From: Conoideocrella luteorostrata
Taxonomy: Eukaryota; Ascomycota; Sordariomycetes; Hypocreales; Clavicipitaceae
DNA: 64,000 nt
Reading direction: 5' to 3'
Assembly: GCA_032433595.1 (NCBI GenBank)
Contig: JASWJB010000035.1
Coordinates: 124,001 to 188,000, forward strand
The position numbers and the translations under genes were made by a program. Positions 35,167-46,872 of this stretch are shown here, piece by piece (the stretch's first letter is position 1; the number at the start of each line of letters is the position of its first letter). A model generated the notes under the pieces. It saw only the letters and a program-made list of their open reading frames with translations, did no database searches and was not told the DNA's origin.

Positions 35167-36124
35167 CTATTGTTCCTCGTCTCGGGGAGCCCCCTCTGCT
35201 CGTCTCGCTACCAGTCTGAGGTCTGCTTTCTCCAATATACTCCTGAACTTTTCATCTCGCCTGTGACTTGTCAGCCCGGGCCCGCGATCCGATCCAACCA
35301 CGTTGTTTCCTGCCAACCCGCCCTCCCCTTTTGCTCCCCCAATACAAAAAAGAAAAGAAAAGAAATAGAAGAAAATAACGAAACGGCCACTTACGTACCT
35401 CATCACGCGGCTATCCTCCGCGTCGAATACATCCTCGTCCCCCGTGCTCAGATTCTCCTTCAGCACAATCACACCTGCCGAGTTCAAAACTCCCTCGCAC
35501 GTCTCCAAAAAGCCCACCAGCTGCTCATTCGTCAAGTGTCCCACGCACCACTGCACCCAGATCAAGTCATATATGACGTCTGCCGCGGGTTGCCAATCCT
35601 CCAGTCCCACGTTGTAGATGTGTCTTACCCCAGCCTTGCCCTTCAATTTGTCCGTGAATTTGGAAACCGGCTCAATGATGTCTGCCTGCTTGGCGACTTT
35701 CAACAGTAAGCCTTCCGGTATGCGGCCAATTCTAGGCTGTCATCACGCCACGCACCAGCAATCCAGCCTGTCCTGCACAGCCATTAAAAAAAGGGATCTA
35801 AAAAAAATCATCCGTGAGGTGGTGTTGTATGTACGTATGTATATGTATGTATGTGTGTATGTATGTATGTATGTATGCATGCATGTATGTATCTTACCCA
35901 GCTCCGCCCTCCAACGCCAAGTCAACGCCCTCCCTGCCACGCCTGACGCCAATGCCCAGAAAGGTCCTCGAACCCTGGAGGTCGATTCTAGAAAGGCTGC
36001 TGAAGCCGGCAAGCGACGGAACGCCGCCCAGCATGCCGTTCTCATCGGCGGCAATGTCGCCCCAGTAGCTGAGCCCATGCGCCGCGTTGATCCGCGAGTC
36101 CGGCGAGTTTGGAGGAGATATCAT
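35167..36124 (-). CDS. TAE1: Protein N-terminal methyltransferase (NTM1/TAE1-like), frame broken near the C-terminus
   Basis: Exons 35898-36124, 35399-35731 and 35260 downwards join in phase, giving 217 residues to the stop at 35167. The N-terminus has AHGLSYWGDIAADENGMLGG and SRIDLQGSRTFLG. The SAM-binding motif LEGGAGIGRI (71-80) is created by the first splice. Then come VDIIEP-like ADIIEP, IYDLIWVQWCVGHLT and VLKENLST, and DEKFRSILEKADLRLV. The family methylates the alpha-amine of proteins starting X-Pro-Lys. After LRLV the reading frame ends in unrelated residues, while the expected ending (SLLPVRMCALK) lies one frame over, down to a stop at 35118-35120. That means a one-base gain or two-base loss, or an assembly error. 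Intron 1 carries a GTAT microsatellite. Confidence 0.82.
35824..35891. repeat. GTAT/GCAT tetranucleotide microsatellite in an intron
   Basis: Runs of GTATGTATGTAT with GCATGCAT interruptions fill about 65 bp within intron 1 (35732-35897) of the methyltransferase gene. The intron's donor lies directly beside the run. Confidence 0.9.
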
Positions 36125-38408
36125 CTTTCGGGTGTCCCATAGCTAGTAGGCAAGCCCCTTCCTCGGGCAATATCCGATCTAGATATGATTTTTTTTTTCC
36201 CTCCTGGCGTTTGCTGACTTTTGGACCGGCTGCGGCCCCCCCTGACTAAACCTCAATCCTTTGCCCCCCCGTACTAGTAGTCCCCGACAACTCAACGGTA
36301 GGTTTGCTAGTGAAGCAGAGGTTTCTTAGGCTGCAATTGTCGGGACAAGGATGCGTGTAAGCTGTGCATGCGAGACTGCTTTGCTGGGAATGGGGGAGCT
36401 AAACGGGCGGGAAGACCGTAAGATCGGTGAGATGAGATGATGTGAGATTGGGTCATATCGTAGTAATACGGCATCTTGTGCTCCGTACGGGGGGGCTCTG
36501 GGCTGCTTGCTGTAACCTCGTTTGGAAACTCACGGTGGGCCAGGAACTCGCATAAGTGCGTGTTTGGCTGGCTTAGGGTTTGGCTGATGGCTGATGGCTA
36601 ATGGCCCATGGAGATTTGTCTTACTGGTGACGGTTTTTTGTCCCGGGGGCTAGTTTAGTGCAACTTGCTGTAGAATCCGGTGTTCCTGTTCCCCAGGGTC
36701 TGGGGATTTATTTACTGTACGGAGTACACACACCTGCGGAGTAACTGGTTCGTCCCAAAGCACGGCACAATGGATTGTACGCCCAGCCCAGCCCAGCCAG
36801 CCCAGCCCAGCCATACCAGCAATGCGCGATTATCTACAATATGGCGCAGGGAGCACACAATCCTTTTACACGCTCGAACCAATCCCAGCACCCATCCGTT
36901 CACTCACTCACTCACTCACCCACTCACTCACTCACTGGCCAACTGATCTGCCAATTACTCCGTAGTCCGTGCTCCGTGCTCCGTGCTACCCACCCGTTTG
37001 ATAGACACTCGCCCGAGACGAGACAACTTTAAACAGACCCATGATCAATGACACATGCACCACCGGCTCCACCATCAGCATAAACACCATCCAGGCATCG
37101 TCGATAGGACCGGCTATTTGACCTTGAGGGCCTGCGGAAACCGTCTCATCAAGCACAGACAGGGCCAGCTCCTCCCCCGCCACGCACACGCACACGCACA
37201 CACGCACCACGCACCACGCACCACGGCATAACTAAACGTGTTGCGCAAATCATCCATGAGCACCTCGTTTCATCTATACTCTATATTTCTCTAAACTAAA
37301 AAAAAAATAAGCAACTAGCAGGCTTCTCCCTTGTTCCATGTCCTGATGAAGTATGAAGTACGTAGTATGTCATGTACCCGATTCGCAGCAATCACAATGC
37401 CCCGAAACAACATAAATAGAAATAAAGAAGTTAGTTGACAAATGACTCGCAAGATTCCCCCAAACTCCTGTTTCTGCCCTTTCCCCTTCCCCGCAAATGG
37501 CTGCCAAGCCGTAAGTCCCAACCAGAGCCAAATTTCGTCAATGTCATTCGAGCCCTGACACGCGATCAAACGTAACAGATGGAGATGCAACAAAAATAGT
37601 AATATAAACGCAAGAGAGAAGAAGCACACACAAAAAAATAAAAATGAAGTAGAAAAGGCCACTTTTTTTTTGTTCACAGTATGTTTTGCCAAGCCAAGCC
37701 TAAGTTTACCCCGGCTGCTTATGTGCGACAGTTCAGTGCAAGGCGGCCCCCCCCTCTTCTCTTCCCCTGCCTTGCAGCTTTGTTGACGTGTCTCCAATGC
37801 TGTCGTTAACCGTGGATTTAGGCCACTGGGAGAAGAACCTGGCGAGCTAGCTGTGCCGCGTGTAGCAGCTTTTCTTTAGTCGAAATGGCTATTGTTTTGC
37901 TGTCTCGGACGCGCGCATTGCTTGCCCGCAGGGATGACGATAGAGAACGGAGTCGTTGCAGATTTCCTTCGCACGGCCCAACTCACGCAGAGTTAATTTG
38001 CGCACACTCACTCGCACTCGCACACCAATCGGGATGATAGCCGCGCCGGAGACATAAAAATATCTGCAATGCATGTAGCAGCGCACGGGTCAGGATCCGC
38101 GAGCGAGATGATGTGATGAGGCTTGTTGGGTCAAAGGACAAGCAGAAGCATAGCAGCACCAGTACCAGCGCCGGTACCAGCACCAGTACCAGTACCAGAA
38201 ACGCAAAAAAAAAAAAAAACACTCATAGAAGCAGAAAAATGTAAAAATAAAAAAGAGCTGTATCACGTCATCTCGTGCCGCGTTTGTCTGCACTGCATGA
38301 CGGATAGATGGATGGATGGATTGATTGATGAGGATGCTGAGCAGCAAATAACTTTCTGACCGCCTGTCCAGTCTCTCCACGTATTGTTGTGTCGTCCAAT
38401 AGTGTGTC
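36125..38408. other. Intergenic region, dense in simple repeats
   Basis: No gene supported. It contains several different simple repeats in about 2 kb: CAGCC units (36777-36815), CACT units (36899-36938), CGCACA/CGCACCA units (37181-37225), a CAGTAC/CAGCAC minisatellite (38152-38203), an A15 run near 38204 and a GGAT run (38301-38322). CTCCGTA motifs occur near 36481, 36718 and 36957. The lower part is the 3' flank of the transcription factor gene. Confidence 0.55.
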
Positions 38409-39493
38409 TTAGTATGACAGCGAAGCTGATTTTCCGAGGCGTTTGCCCGACGACCGCGCGTGAGACACAGCCACGGGCTGGTGGTATTCCTGGCCGTAAA
38501 ACATGCCGCTCTGGTCGTATGGATCCATGCACATGGGGAGATCTAGAAGATTCGCAGACCAGTTGGGCTCCATGACTGCGTCGTCCATCATCACGCGGTC
38601 GAGCATATTCGACGATGCATCGGACCAGACCGTCGTGGCGTCCCATTGTTGCGAGGGAGCCTGTCCGTTGCTGTTGCTGCTGATGCTCCCGCTGCTGCCC
38701 CCGCAGCCGTCGTGCGACCAGGGCTGATAGCATTCGTTACCCGTGGAGGCGTAGTAGCCCTGGTTCGCGAGATCAAGCGTCGCGTCTAGTGAGGTTTCGG
38801 TCGACGCCGTCGACGACGATAGGTCAAACACCATTTCTGGCGCCGTCAGGCTCGAAGACGTCTGGCGCGAGTGGTCGAGCATGCTGCTCATGTCGGCCGT
38901 CTGCTGCTCGTCCTGGGTGGAAAAGACATCCAATGAGCCCGAAAAGGCCGTGTTCGGGCCCAAGCTGAATGCTGGGTTCAGCGGCACCTTGACGCGAGGT
39001 TCCAGCTTGTATTCGCAGGGTACCGAGCGGTTCAAACATCTGCTGCCTGTGGATGCGGTCAATAAAAAATAAAAAACGCCATCGCTAGCGGCCGAGGAAA
39101 AAGAAACAAGGGGAGGAAAAGCAACCTACAGGATGGCTTCTCATAGTCACACTTGACCTTGAACGAGATACACCGCTCACAAGACCTCTTCTTAGTGGGG
39201 ATGATCTTTCCAATTGACTTTTCGCACCGTCGTCGATGTCTCTCCCGCAGGTCCCCTACAGGAAGCAGAGCAAAGCACACATTAGCACAGCCACCTTCTC
39301 GGTGTAACCGCTCGAATGCATGGGGGTGAGCGGGAGCGGGATGGAGGGAGAGGGAATTCCAATGACCGAACAGACAACAGGAGAGTTACTCACTTCGACT
39401 GAACTGTTTTAAGCAAATGTGGCATACATGTACGTCCCCTGTATCCAGCTGTGCCGTGGAACCGGATCTGGCGTGGAATGAGTTGATAACCAT
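38409..39493 (-). CDS. Transcription factor with C2HC finger plus Zn2Cys6 cluster
   Basis: Exons 39394-39493, 39126-39255 and 38409-39042 join in phase; 287 residues. A finger at C24-x2-C27-x12-H40-x3-C44 (CHICLKQFSRRDLRERHRRRC) is completed by the first splice. A Zn2Cys6 cluster follows directly: C59-x2-C62-x6-C69-x6-C76-x2-C79-x6-C86, completed by the second splice. A basic linker (PTKKRS) lies between. The remaining 200 residues are Ser/Gln/Asn-rich and acidic, as in activation domains, ending KRLGKSASLSY. Proteins of this dual-finger type in fungi are usually two to three times longer with a fungal transcription-factor domain, which is missing here. The second intron has AGs four bases apart; only the downstream one gives the correct cysteine spacing. 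Target genes are unknown. Confidence 0.88.
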
Positions 39494-42200
39494 CGTTACT
39501 CAACTGACGAGGAGTGCGCGTGTGTAAAAGGATACTGCCCGAGGGGGGGGGAATATCGGCAGCGAGCAGAAAGAGCTGTCTGGCGTCGTGAATTGACTTC
39601 CACTGGAGACTAGTTGAGGCGCAGCAAGCAGAAAAAAAAAATAAAGTAGTTGAAGTCTGTCAGAACGAAGAGCCGATGGAACGTTGAGCAACAGACAGGC
39701 TAAAAAAAAAAAAAAAGGTTATCTTTTGTCTTGCAGCAGTTGTTGGTGCTACGTCCCCGGGCCGGGATGGACAGGTGGTATTATATGGGGATTCAGCGTG
39801 CGCGCGCGTGCGTATGTATGGTATGATATGGTGGGTTGGTTGGTTGTCTGGTAATGGTTTGTGTGTCTGTGCTGCTGTGAATCCTGTAGGGTCTGGCTGT
39901 GCTGTCGCCGTCTCTCGCGGTCTGTAGTGTCCTGTCTTTGTCTCTGATCTGAAAATGGACGTTCAACGTCGCAGATATATCTCTTGTGTCGACTGTATCC
40001 GGCTGGGCAACAATGGGCACAGGCGTCCTTTTTATGTGTCGTCCCCGCTGTATTATTATCTTCTCTTCAATATCCGAGCGTGGGAAGATCAAAGGAAAAA
40101 GAACAGGTAAAAAGTAAATAAAAATATAGTCGGCGGAGAAGTGGGAGGGAAAGAAGAAACAGAATGGGATCGATAGAGTTGCAACTGACAATATAGAGTA
40201 TTTTCAGGACAGGCCCAGGTGGAAACGCAAGAGGGTGGGATTGATGCTACTTATTGAAGTTCTGCGGGCCTAGTAGATCAAACATGCCTTTGTGTCTCTT
40301 TCTCTGTCACTCACTCTCTCACTCTCGCCCTTTGCCCCGTAGTTACATGAATAATAAGTACGGAGACTTGACAGGGCCGTAAATAAAGCTACGTTCATGC
40401 AAGCCTGGGCTACAGCTAAGAAAAGAAAGGGCCCCGGTTCTACCAAGAAGATATTGAGAGCACTAAGCTATGTATGGAATTTCAGCCTGTCAGTCAAGGT
40501 TCATGGATCCATCCTGATGTTTGAACACCAGTGCTTGCTGCCCATGCTATTATGTTCTAGCGCTCCCGATGCCATCAAGCAAGCGAGTGTTTAGGGGTCG
40601 AATGGGGGCCGGCCAACGACAGCATTGGGTTGGGGGGGGAGGGGGGGGTGTCGAGAGCCAACTAGATACTCCGTGAATATAGATGGAGCGATACTGTACG
40701 CCAACTATTACATGTGCGGTAGGAAAGAAGCAGGGGGTGTAGGGAGGGGTGAATATAGGCGAGTCCGACAATGCGTGCAGCGGTGCCTACTCCCATGGTA
40801 TATGCGTGCGAGAGGAACTACTCCGTAGTATTGCACGGAGCAACTAACTAGTAATAGGTCATGCCTGGTAAGTATGGAGCAGAATGTACATACGGTGGTG
40901 TGGGATGGGCATGCGAGTCTGCCAAACTTGGTCGGTTCTTGGCTTTTTTGTTTGGGTCTCGTCAGAGGCGTACTATTCAACGTAATCACGGCCGGGAGTA
41001 CCACCGCCGCACGTTTCTAACAAGCCCAGGTTGCAATGGACATGGGGCTATTTTTTCGATTCGTCTTGGCGTCTTGGGTTGCTCTACGGCGTAACAGACT
41101 GCCATGTGTAGTTGCTAAATTGAACATGTGTTGGCGCCATGTGTGAGAGACAAAGGGTAAAACGGCCAAGTATATTTCCCATGGCATTTTGCCCGCCACT
41201 CTTCGCCGCTGGGTTGGCTGCACGGTAACTGGTCTCCATTCGTCTGTTCCTTATTCTTGCGCATGGTTGCATTAGCTGTGCTACCTATTACCCAGAGCAC
41301 TGTTACACGGGTGGACTGACTGCAGGCCTGTCGCATAAAGCGAGAAAGTCCCGTGGGTGTCTCGCCATGTAGGAATGTATCAATATGTCCAAACGCACAG
41401 TAACTAACAGCAAGCATGTAATTTACTGACTAGTCCGGTCACCTCACTCGCGGGGAGCAAGCTGCCAACCCAGACAGACCCTTTCGCATCTCGCAACCGG
41501 TAGTTCACTCTAATTCAAGCATCCGAGTCCACCTCAGCAATGCCGCGCGGACCCGCTACTAGTTGACTGCTAAAGTAATCGAAGATCCTGGTGGATGACG
41601 ATAGTCAGCGCCGGTCGAGCAGACTCGATTAATAAAGCCAGCCCGGCCAAGCCAGCCCCAGCCCAGCGCCCAGCTAACCAAACCAGAAGTGTGCTCCATC
41701 CTGGGTAAACCCAGCAGCTCAGCCGGACAAAGTTCCCAGGATTTGCTATTGCACAGTAAACACAATATAGTGTGTACTCCGTATCGTGGAGTGGAAAAAA
41801 TGTGAGCTGAGGTGGGTCGAAAGTATCCTCCGTATGACGGCCCGCAGATCGAAGCGGACCAGAATTTGCCGCCCATCATTCCATCATTACGGAGTAATGG
41901 GTTCAATTTGAAATAGTGTCCGCCAGCCAATTCGGCCAGTGACGGATACTTCGGACTTTGGCATTGCCCAGCGTCTGCATACATCATACATGCGTTGCAT
42001 CTTACGCCGCATAATGGTGCTGGAGGGGGTTTAGACCAAAAAGCGGAAGTCACAACATGCTGCCTTCTCCATTCCACCGGAGACCCTGGTCGCTCACGGG
42101 ATCGACAGGGAGGCTCCCATAGGAAACTTGTCCAGTGAAAGCCAAGTTGAATTGAGAAAGTGCAGCCAGTGGGCAACACCAGGCTGGCCACTTAGTTACG
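39494..42200. other. Gene-poor region, upper flank of the transcription factor
   Basis: No gene supported. It includes A- and G-homopolymer runs (for example near 39627, 39703 and 40631) and a GT/CGCG-rich stretch near 39798. The 210-codon minus frame at 41559-42191 has no domain and no codon bias I trust. CTCCGTA motifs occur near 40361, 40820, 41776, 41830 and 41888. Confidence 0.5.
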
Positions 42201-45200
42201 GGTTTAGAGGGGGGGCGTCAAGCCGCCTCGACAGACCAATCCTCTGCTCGGCCGACGGCCGAACCTTTTGGACTGAATAAGTTGAGCGATCTAACTTATT
42301 AGGTGCCAACCTCCTGGCCAACTCAGCCCAGGCTAAATGCTTCGAGCCAATCAGCGCTAGCATGTGTATTCTTTGCTCTCAAGTTCCTAGAGACTGAACA
42401 GGCTGAGCGGGCAGGATAACTACAGGATGCACCAGGCGGCAGTGGTACCTGTATCTGTATAGGTATCTGCATCGACATCTGTGGCTCCCCGACGGCGTTG
42501 GCGACCACGCAGCGAGATGAGCCGTAAGGAGTCGATCAGGGCGACCACACTGGCAGGCAGGCTATAGCTTGGGAGCTGGAAGCCACCAACACCTAACCAA
42601 TACTCCATATTTGCCAAATATTCAAGGGCGCCGCCACCCTCGTTGCTGTCTTTGCGCTGTCTTTCGTGCCGTCTGGCGGTCTTGCGTGCTTTCAGCTCAT
42701 TAATCACCTTCATGGCAAGGTGGCGGGCAGCGTTCTAGTCGGATCCGAGCTCTGCCTGCCGGCTCCAATTGCATTGATTGCCTGACTTGTCCTGTGGCTG
42801 TGATTGGCTTCAAATCATATAGCCACCTTGTGCTATTCCTCCTTAGATTGTCGGTGGATGCCAAGGGCTGAAGCGTGGCCCGCTGTGGTACCGCCAAATG
42901 CCCCCCAAGACGCCATTAAGAACGCGACTATTCAGAGCTGCTACCGCTCTCCATTGCATATTGGTTACCTGTTGCAGCTGTGCGGCACTGGAACTTTGTT
43001 TGAACACGACAGGCAAGCGTGCTATAATCAGCCGTTTTTGCCAGCTCCACCGCCATGTAACAAAACCTAACCATGCTCAGGCCTGTTTGACGAAAAGCCA
43101 AAAGTGGCTGCTGCAGAGTCGCCCAAAGACAAAGTTCCTGCTACACGTAAGAGCCCCCTCTGACAATGTACAGCGTTGCGGCCCGCAAACTGTCACCCAT
43201 GTGTTTCTGCGACTGCTGCTGCTATTCTCCAGATTGATTTGGACACCGAGCGGCATGACTTTGCCAACTTGCCTGACTAGGGGTCCGTCCAGTCCACTCA
43301 AAAGACTCAGCCGAAACCGCTAGATGTGCAACTACTCCGTATGTTAACACGGAGTTCGGCGCTCTGATGCCAGACGCGGGGAATTAGTTCTCATCACCTA
43401 CTGGAGGGCGGTTGACAAAAATACTTGAGACTCGAGCTTGGACAAGACGAATGGCTCCGATCTGTTTCGCATACAGCACTTTTGTAAGTTTTGTCAGCAG
43501 ATAATAATACGCCCAGCTGCCCAGACGAGAAGCCCACAGTTAACTACCAGGGTGCTCCGTATTTCTGCCCTTACAGTGCTGTTTAATTTGCAATACAGCT
43601 TAATTCACAGACCACGGCGTATTTTCAATGTACATGTATGCTAAGCTGTTACCAGGGGTGCATGCGATGCAGAATCCATAGCGCGAGCTTGTCGGAGAGC
43701 CAAGTTTTAGCTCGTGGGCAGTTTGCAAGTTGGGGGCTTCAGAATGCCACCAACTTTCGGTCAATCTCACACATGGGACACACTCCCCGGCAAGCTTATT
43801 CCGTTGTGAGAGCTAACCAACTAGCAGTCCACTCTGGAGTGCTCCGTAAGAATGGCGGAAATAATTACTCCCTTGCACGTGTGGAAGGAAGCACGACGTC
43901 TAGCTCGAATGTGATGCATTATGACGAGAGCGGCTGAGCACAATTGATGAAGACGTGCTCTGCCACCTGTTCATCCGGCAAGTTCGGCACAAAAGCCATA
44001 CAAAGTTTTCTTGCCGCTCGGGCGAAAACACTCCTCCTCTGAAATGATCAGCTACCGGGGCATTTCATAGGCGTTACGGTTTTGGGTAATTGTGATGCTG
44101 GAGCCGTCTCAAAAGCTCGCTGACAGTTTATGCTCCCCATGTATTGGGCATCATGCAATAGTATGGATGGCATTTACCCACACTAGCGGGGTGTGTTGTT
44201 CCAGTCTAGATAATAAGTAGTTCATTTGACTATATTTTTGTCTGTCAGATCTTGATGCCATCCTGGAGGGGCTCAGAACAAGCGTGAGAGGAAAACTGAC
44301 TACGCCTTCGGCCATCAACCGAAGCCACAGTCGCCTCGCGCCTCGCGCGAAAACCAAACGATCTCCCGCTATCCAATTTCTTTTGCGCATGTTTGGATAG
44401 GTGATCCAAAAACCGCTGATGGCAACATGAAACTCACGCAGTTTGCGCCTGTGGTAGCTGTTGCTGTTTTTTAATGTTTTTTTTGGGGGGGAGGGGACCC
44501 GCCTGACCATCCATCCATGTAATTTTGGCTCGCTCCCCTTTAATGCGCTGCTGTCTACTCCGTAATGTACGTATGTGTTTGTTTGATGTTTGATGGAAAG
44601 TTGGTTGCATGGCGACGTAACTTGGCTAATGCATAGAGCGCGACTCTCATCAGGACATAATGATAAAATAATCCGATAACCTTATCTTCTGCGTAGCTAT
44701 CAGTTGAGACAGCTTCACAGAGCAGCCAGAGAAAGATATGAACGCCTTAGTGTGACGACCGACAGTGACCAGTGAGATGCCGCCAGCGCAGCCGAGATGA
44801 CGCAAAACGGTGCAATGCGATCTATTTCCGCCCAATGCATAAGACATCAGAGATCGGCAGCAAATACTAATACTATGGATGCGGATCGTAGATGACCATG
44901 TTTGATTTGGGAGTCCCTACGGAGTATATGCAGCCGATTCCGAGGTTCGGGGAGAGCGAAGCTAAACCTACTCACGTAAGGAGTAAGCAGCGAATGAAAG
45001 CAAAAGTTGAGTGGAATGCCAATAACCTTGAAGTCTGTAATCCTGGTTTCTAATGGGGCATGCGCTCCCATGTTTACCAAGCGTAAGATGAGTGAGCCCA
45101 TTCCTTACCATCACGAACACTGACTGTTTTCTAATTTTTCGTTTAAAGGGGGCGTTGGAGTAATATAACGTACTCCGCAACGGAAAGGAAAGAAACTAGC

Positions 45201-45301
45201 AGAAATGAAGCGTAAAGATCAGCGGGCAGACGAATTGAATACCATGAAAAATAAAAGACGCAGGGAGCATAAGCGTCGCCTCATTCTTCTTCACGTCTTC
45301 G
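42201..45301. other. Gene-poor region
   Basis: No gene supported. Frames at 42420-42713 and 44151-44510 (both minus) have charged content but no recognisable family. CTCCGTA motifs recur near 43333, 43555, 43843, 44558 and 44919. Confidence 0.5.
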
Positions 45302-46872
45302 TCATTTAGTACTGTCGTCTGGGTTGTGGAAAAAAACCACCTGCACTGTCATGTCATCCCGCACATATCTGCTGATGGGAGCATAGGCAGTAATGGCTCC
45401 GCAAAACATGGCCCTGCGAGCGCCTCCCAATGCATTTTTGACAAGACAAACTGCTGCATTGTCCAGGTCCTCGATCGCAAAAAATTCAGGGCTAGACTTG
45501 TGCGAAGGCCAGCCATCCTCCCCAACAGCATAGCTTGATTTCATATCAGGGACCGCTTCTGATTTCTGCATTTTCTTGGCGGCCAGCCATCTAGACACGC
45601 ATGCAACCGCGACATCATTGGACATGACGTCCCACAGGCCGTCTGACGCGAGGATAACAAAATCTTTGGTAGTTACGGCGCGGGTGGTGACCTCAGGCTC
45701 TGCGGTCATGTAGGGCGGTGTCTTGTACCTTGGCCTTGGCTCGAGGCCGTGATAATTGGCCTGCAGTGATTTCAGGGCATCCTCGGTCCATTTCCATCTG
45801 TTGTCCCCAAATGCCCGAGTAATGGCAATGCCTAATAGTCTTCCGCTTTTAGTATCGACTATATCGCCGATTTCGCCGGGGTGGGCTTTATCCAAGCGAT
45901 CAACTTCGTCCTGATTGAAGCCTGTCTGATCCTTGCTAAGTGCTTCAGCAGCATACTTGCCAACCTCGCTAGACCAAGATCCAAGTACCGCACGCGAGTC
46001 GCCAGTCACAGCAGTTCGCACCACCGACAATACTGGGTCATACATGGAGAGCAAAGCACAGGATCCAGACACGGAGGGAGCAACTGCAGCAATGACGTCT
46101 GCGGACCCTGGCTCCTTGTCAGAATCAGCCGCTCTTTGTGCGTCATTCATAATCCGAGTATCTAGATTGTTGAATGCAGACTTGATTGCCGATTCGATCA
46201 ATTCACCTTCAGCTGATGCTGCAACTCGGCCAACAGCGCAAGATACATATGGAATCAGAGCTCGTCTTAGAACAGCTGACGTTGCCCATCCACTAAAAAG
46301 CACGACCAACAAGGCAGGAGGGAATGAGCAAATCATGCGTATGCTTTTAGGTCAAGGGAGAGGTTCCACAAAGATGTGAGGATATCTGGTACTTACGCGT
46401 GCCCATCATATATGCCCGCATATAGCGTCTCGTTCCCTCCCACACCTTTGCCAACGGCAACGGCCCATTCATCTTCGACCGGGTTGTTGCTGGAAAGACG
46501 CACAACATCAACTCGGCCTCGGCTACCACCCTTGACGTCAAATAACAATGTGCTTGCTTGTTCACGAAGTTTGGCGTTTGCCTCCTTCAAGTTGAACACC
46601 TTGACAGGGCTTTCGACGGGTACGTCTTTCTCAGAGGCAAAATCCGAGATCCTTGGCACAGCACCAGCCGGTTGATCTGACTGGCTGACATAATAACAGC
46701 CTGATGCTCCTGCAACCAGGGCAGCAAAAGTCAGTGCAACTATGGCTGGGGAGTCCTTATTTGGCGGCTGGGCTGACCATGAATAGGCCTTGACAGTGCG
46801 CCGTGTGGCGTGCGGGGCCATGCGGCGTCTCGAAATCACGAGACGGCCAACTGTCGCTGCCTTTCGAAACAT
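45302..46872 (-). CDS. PTC5: Mitochondrial PP2C-type protein phosphatase (Ptc5/pyruvate dehydrogenase phosphatase-like)
   Basis: Exons 46397-46872 and 45302-46292 join across a 104-nt intron that splits an Ala codon; 488 residues. The splice restores YDGHAGW (D156-G157-H158), the first metal-binding motif. Others follow: VTGDSRAVLG, GIAITRAFGDNRWKW, ILASDGLWDVMSN and RDDMTVQVVFF. ATG 46872 gives MFRKAATVGRLVISRRRM, an Arg-rich presequence without acidic residues. A hydrophobic segment (IVALTFAALVAGASGCYYV) follows, as in inner-membrane-anchored mitochondrial proteins. Yeast Ptc5 dephosphorylates pyruvate dehydrogenase E1-alpha. The frame is also open above 46872 to an ATG at 47106, but that extension lacks targeting features. 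Assignment to Ptc5 rather than another mitochondrial PP2C is inferred. Confidence 0.92.

Noticed and set aside
35197..35212. 16-nt intron (GTAGCG...GCAG) repairing the methyltransferase frame
   Set aside because: Far below the size at which spliceosomal introns are known to be removed in fungi; a base indel is simpler.
36899..36938. CACTCACT repeats as a telomere-like array
   Set aside because: The unit is not TTAGGG and the run is short; it is a simple tetranucleotide repeat.
41559..42191. 210-codon minus-strand open frame
   Set aside because: Rich in Pro, Trp and Cys with no pattern; the sequence includes dispersed repeat motifs and low-complexity CAGCC units, so coding is unlikely.
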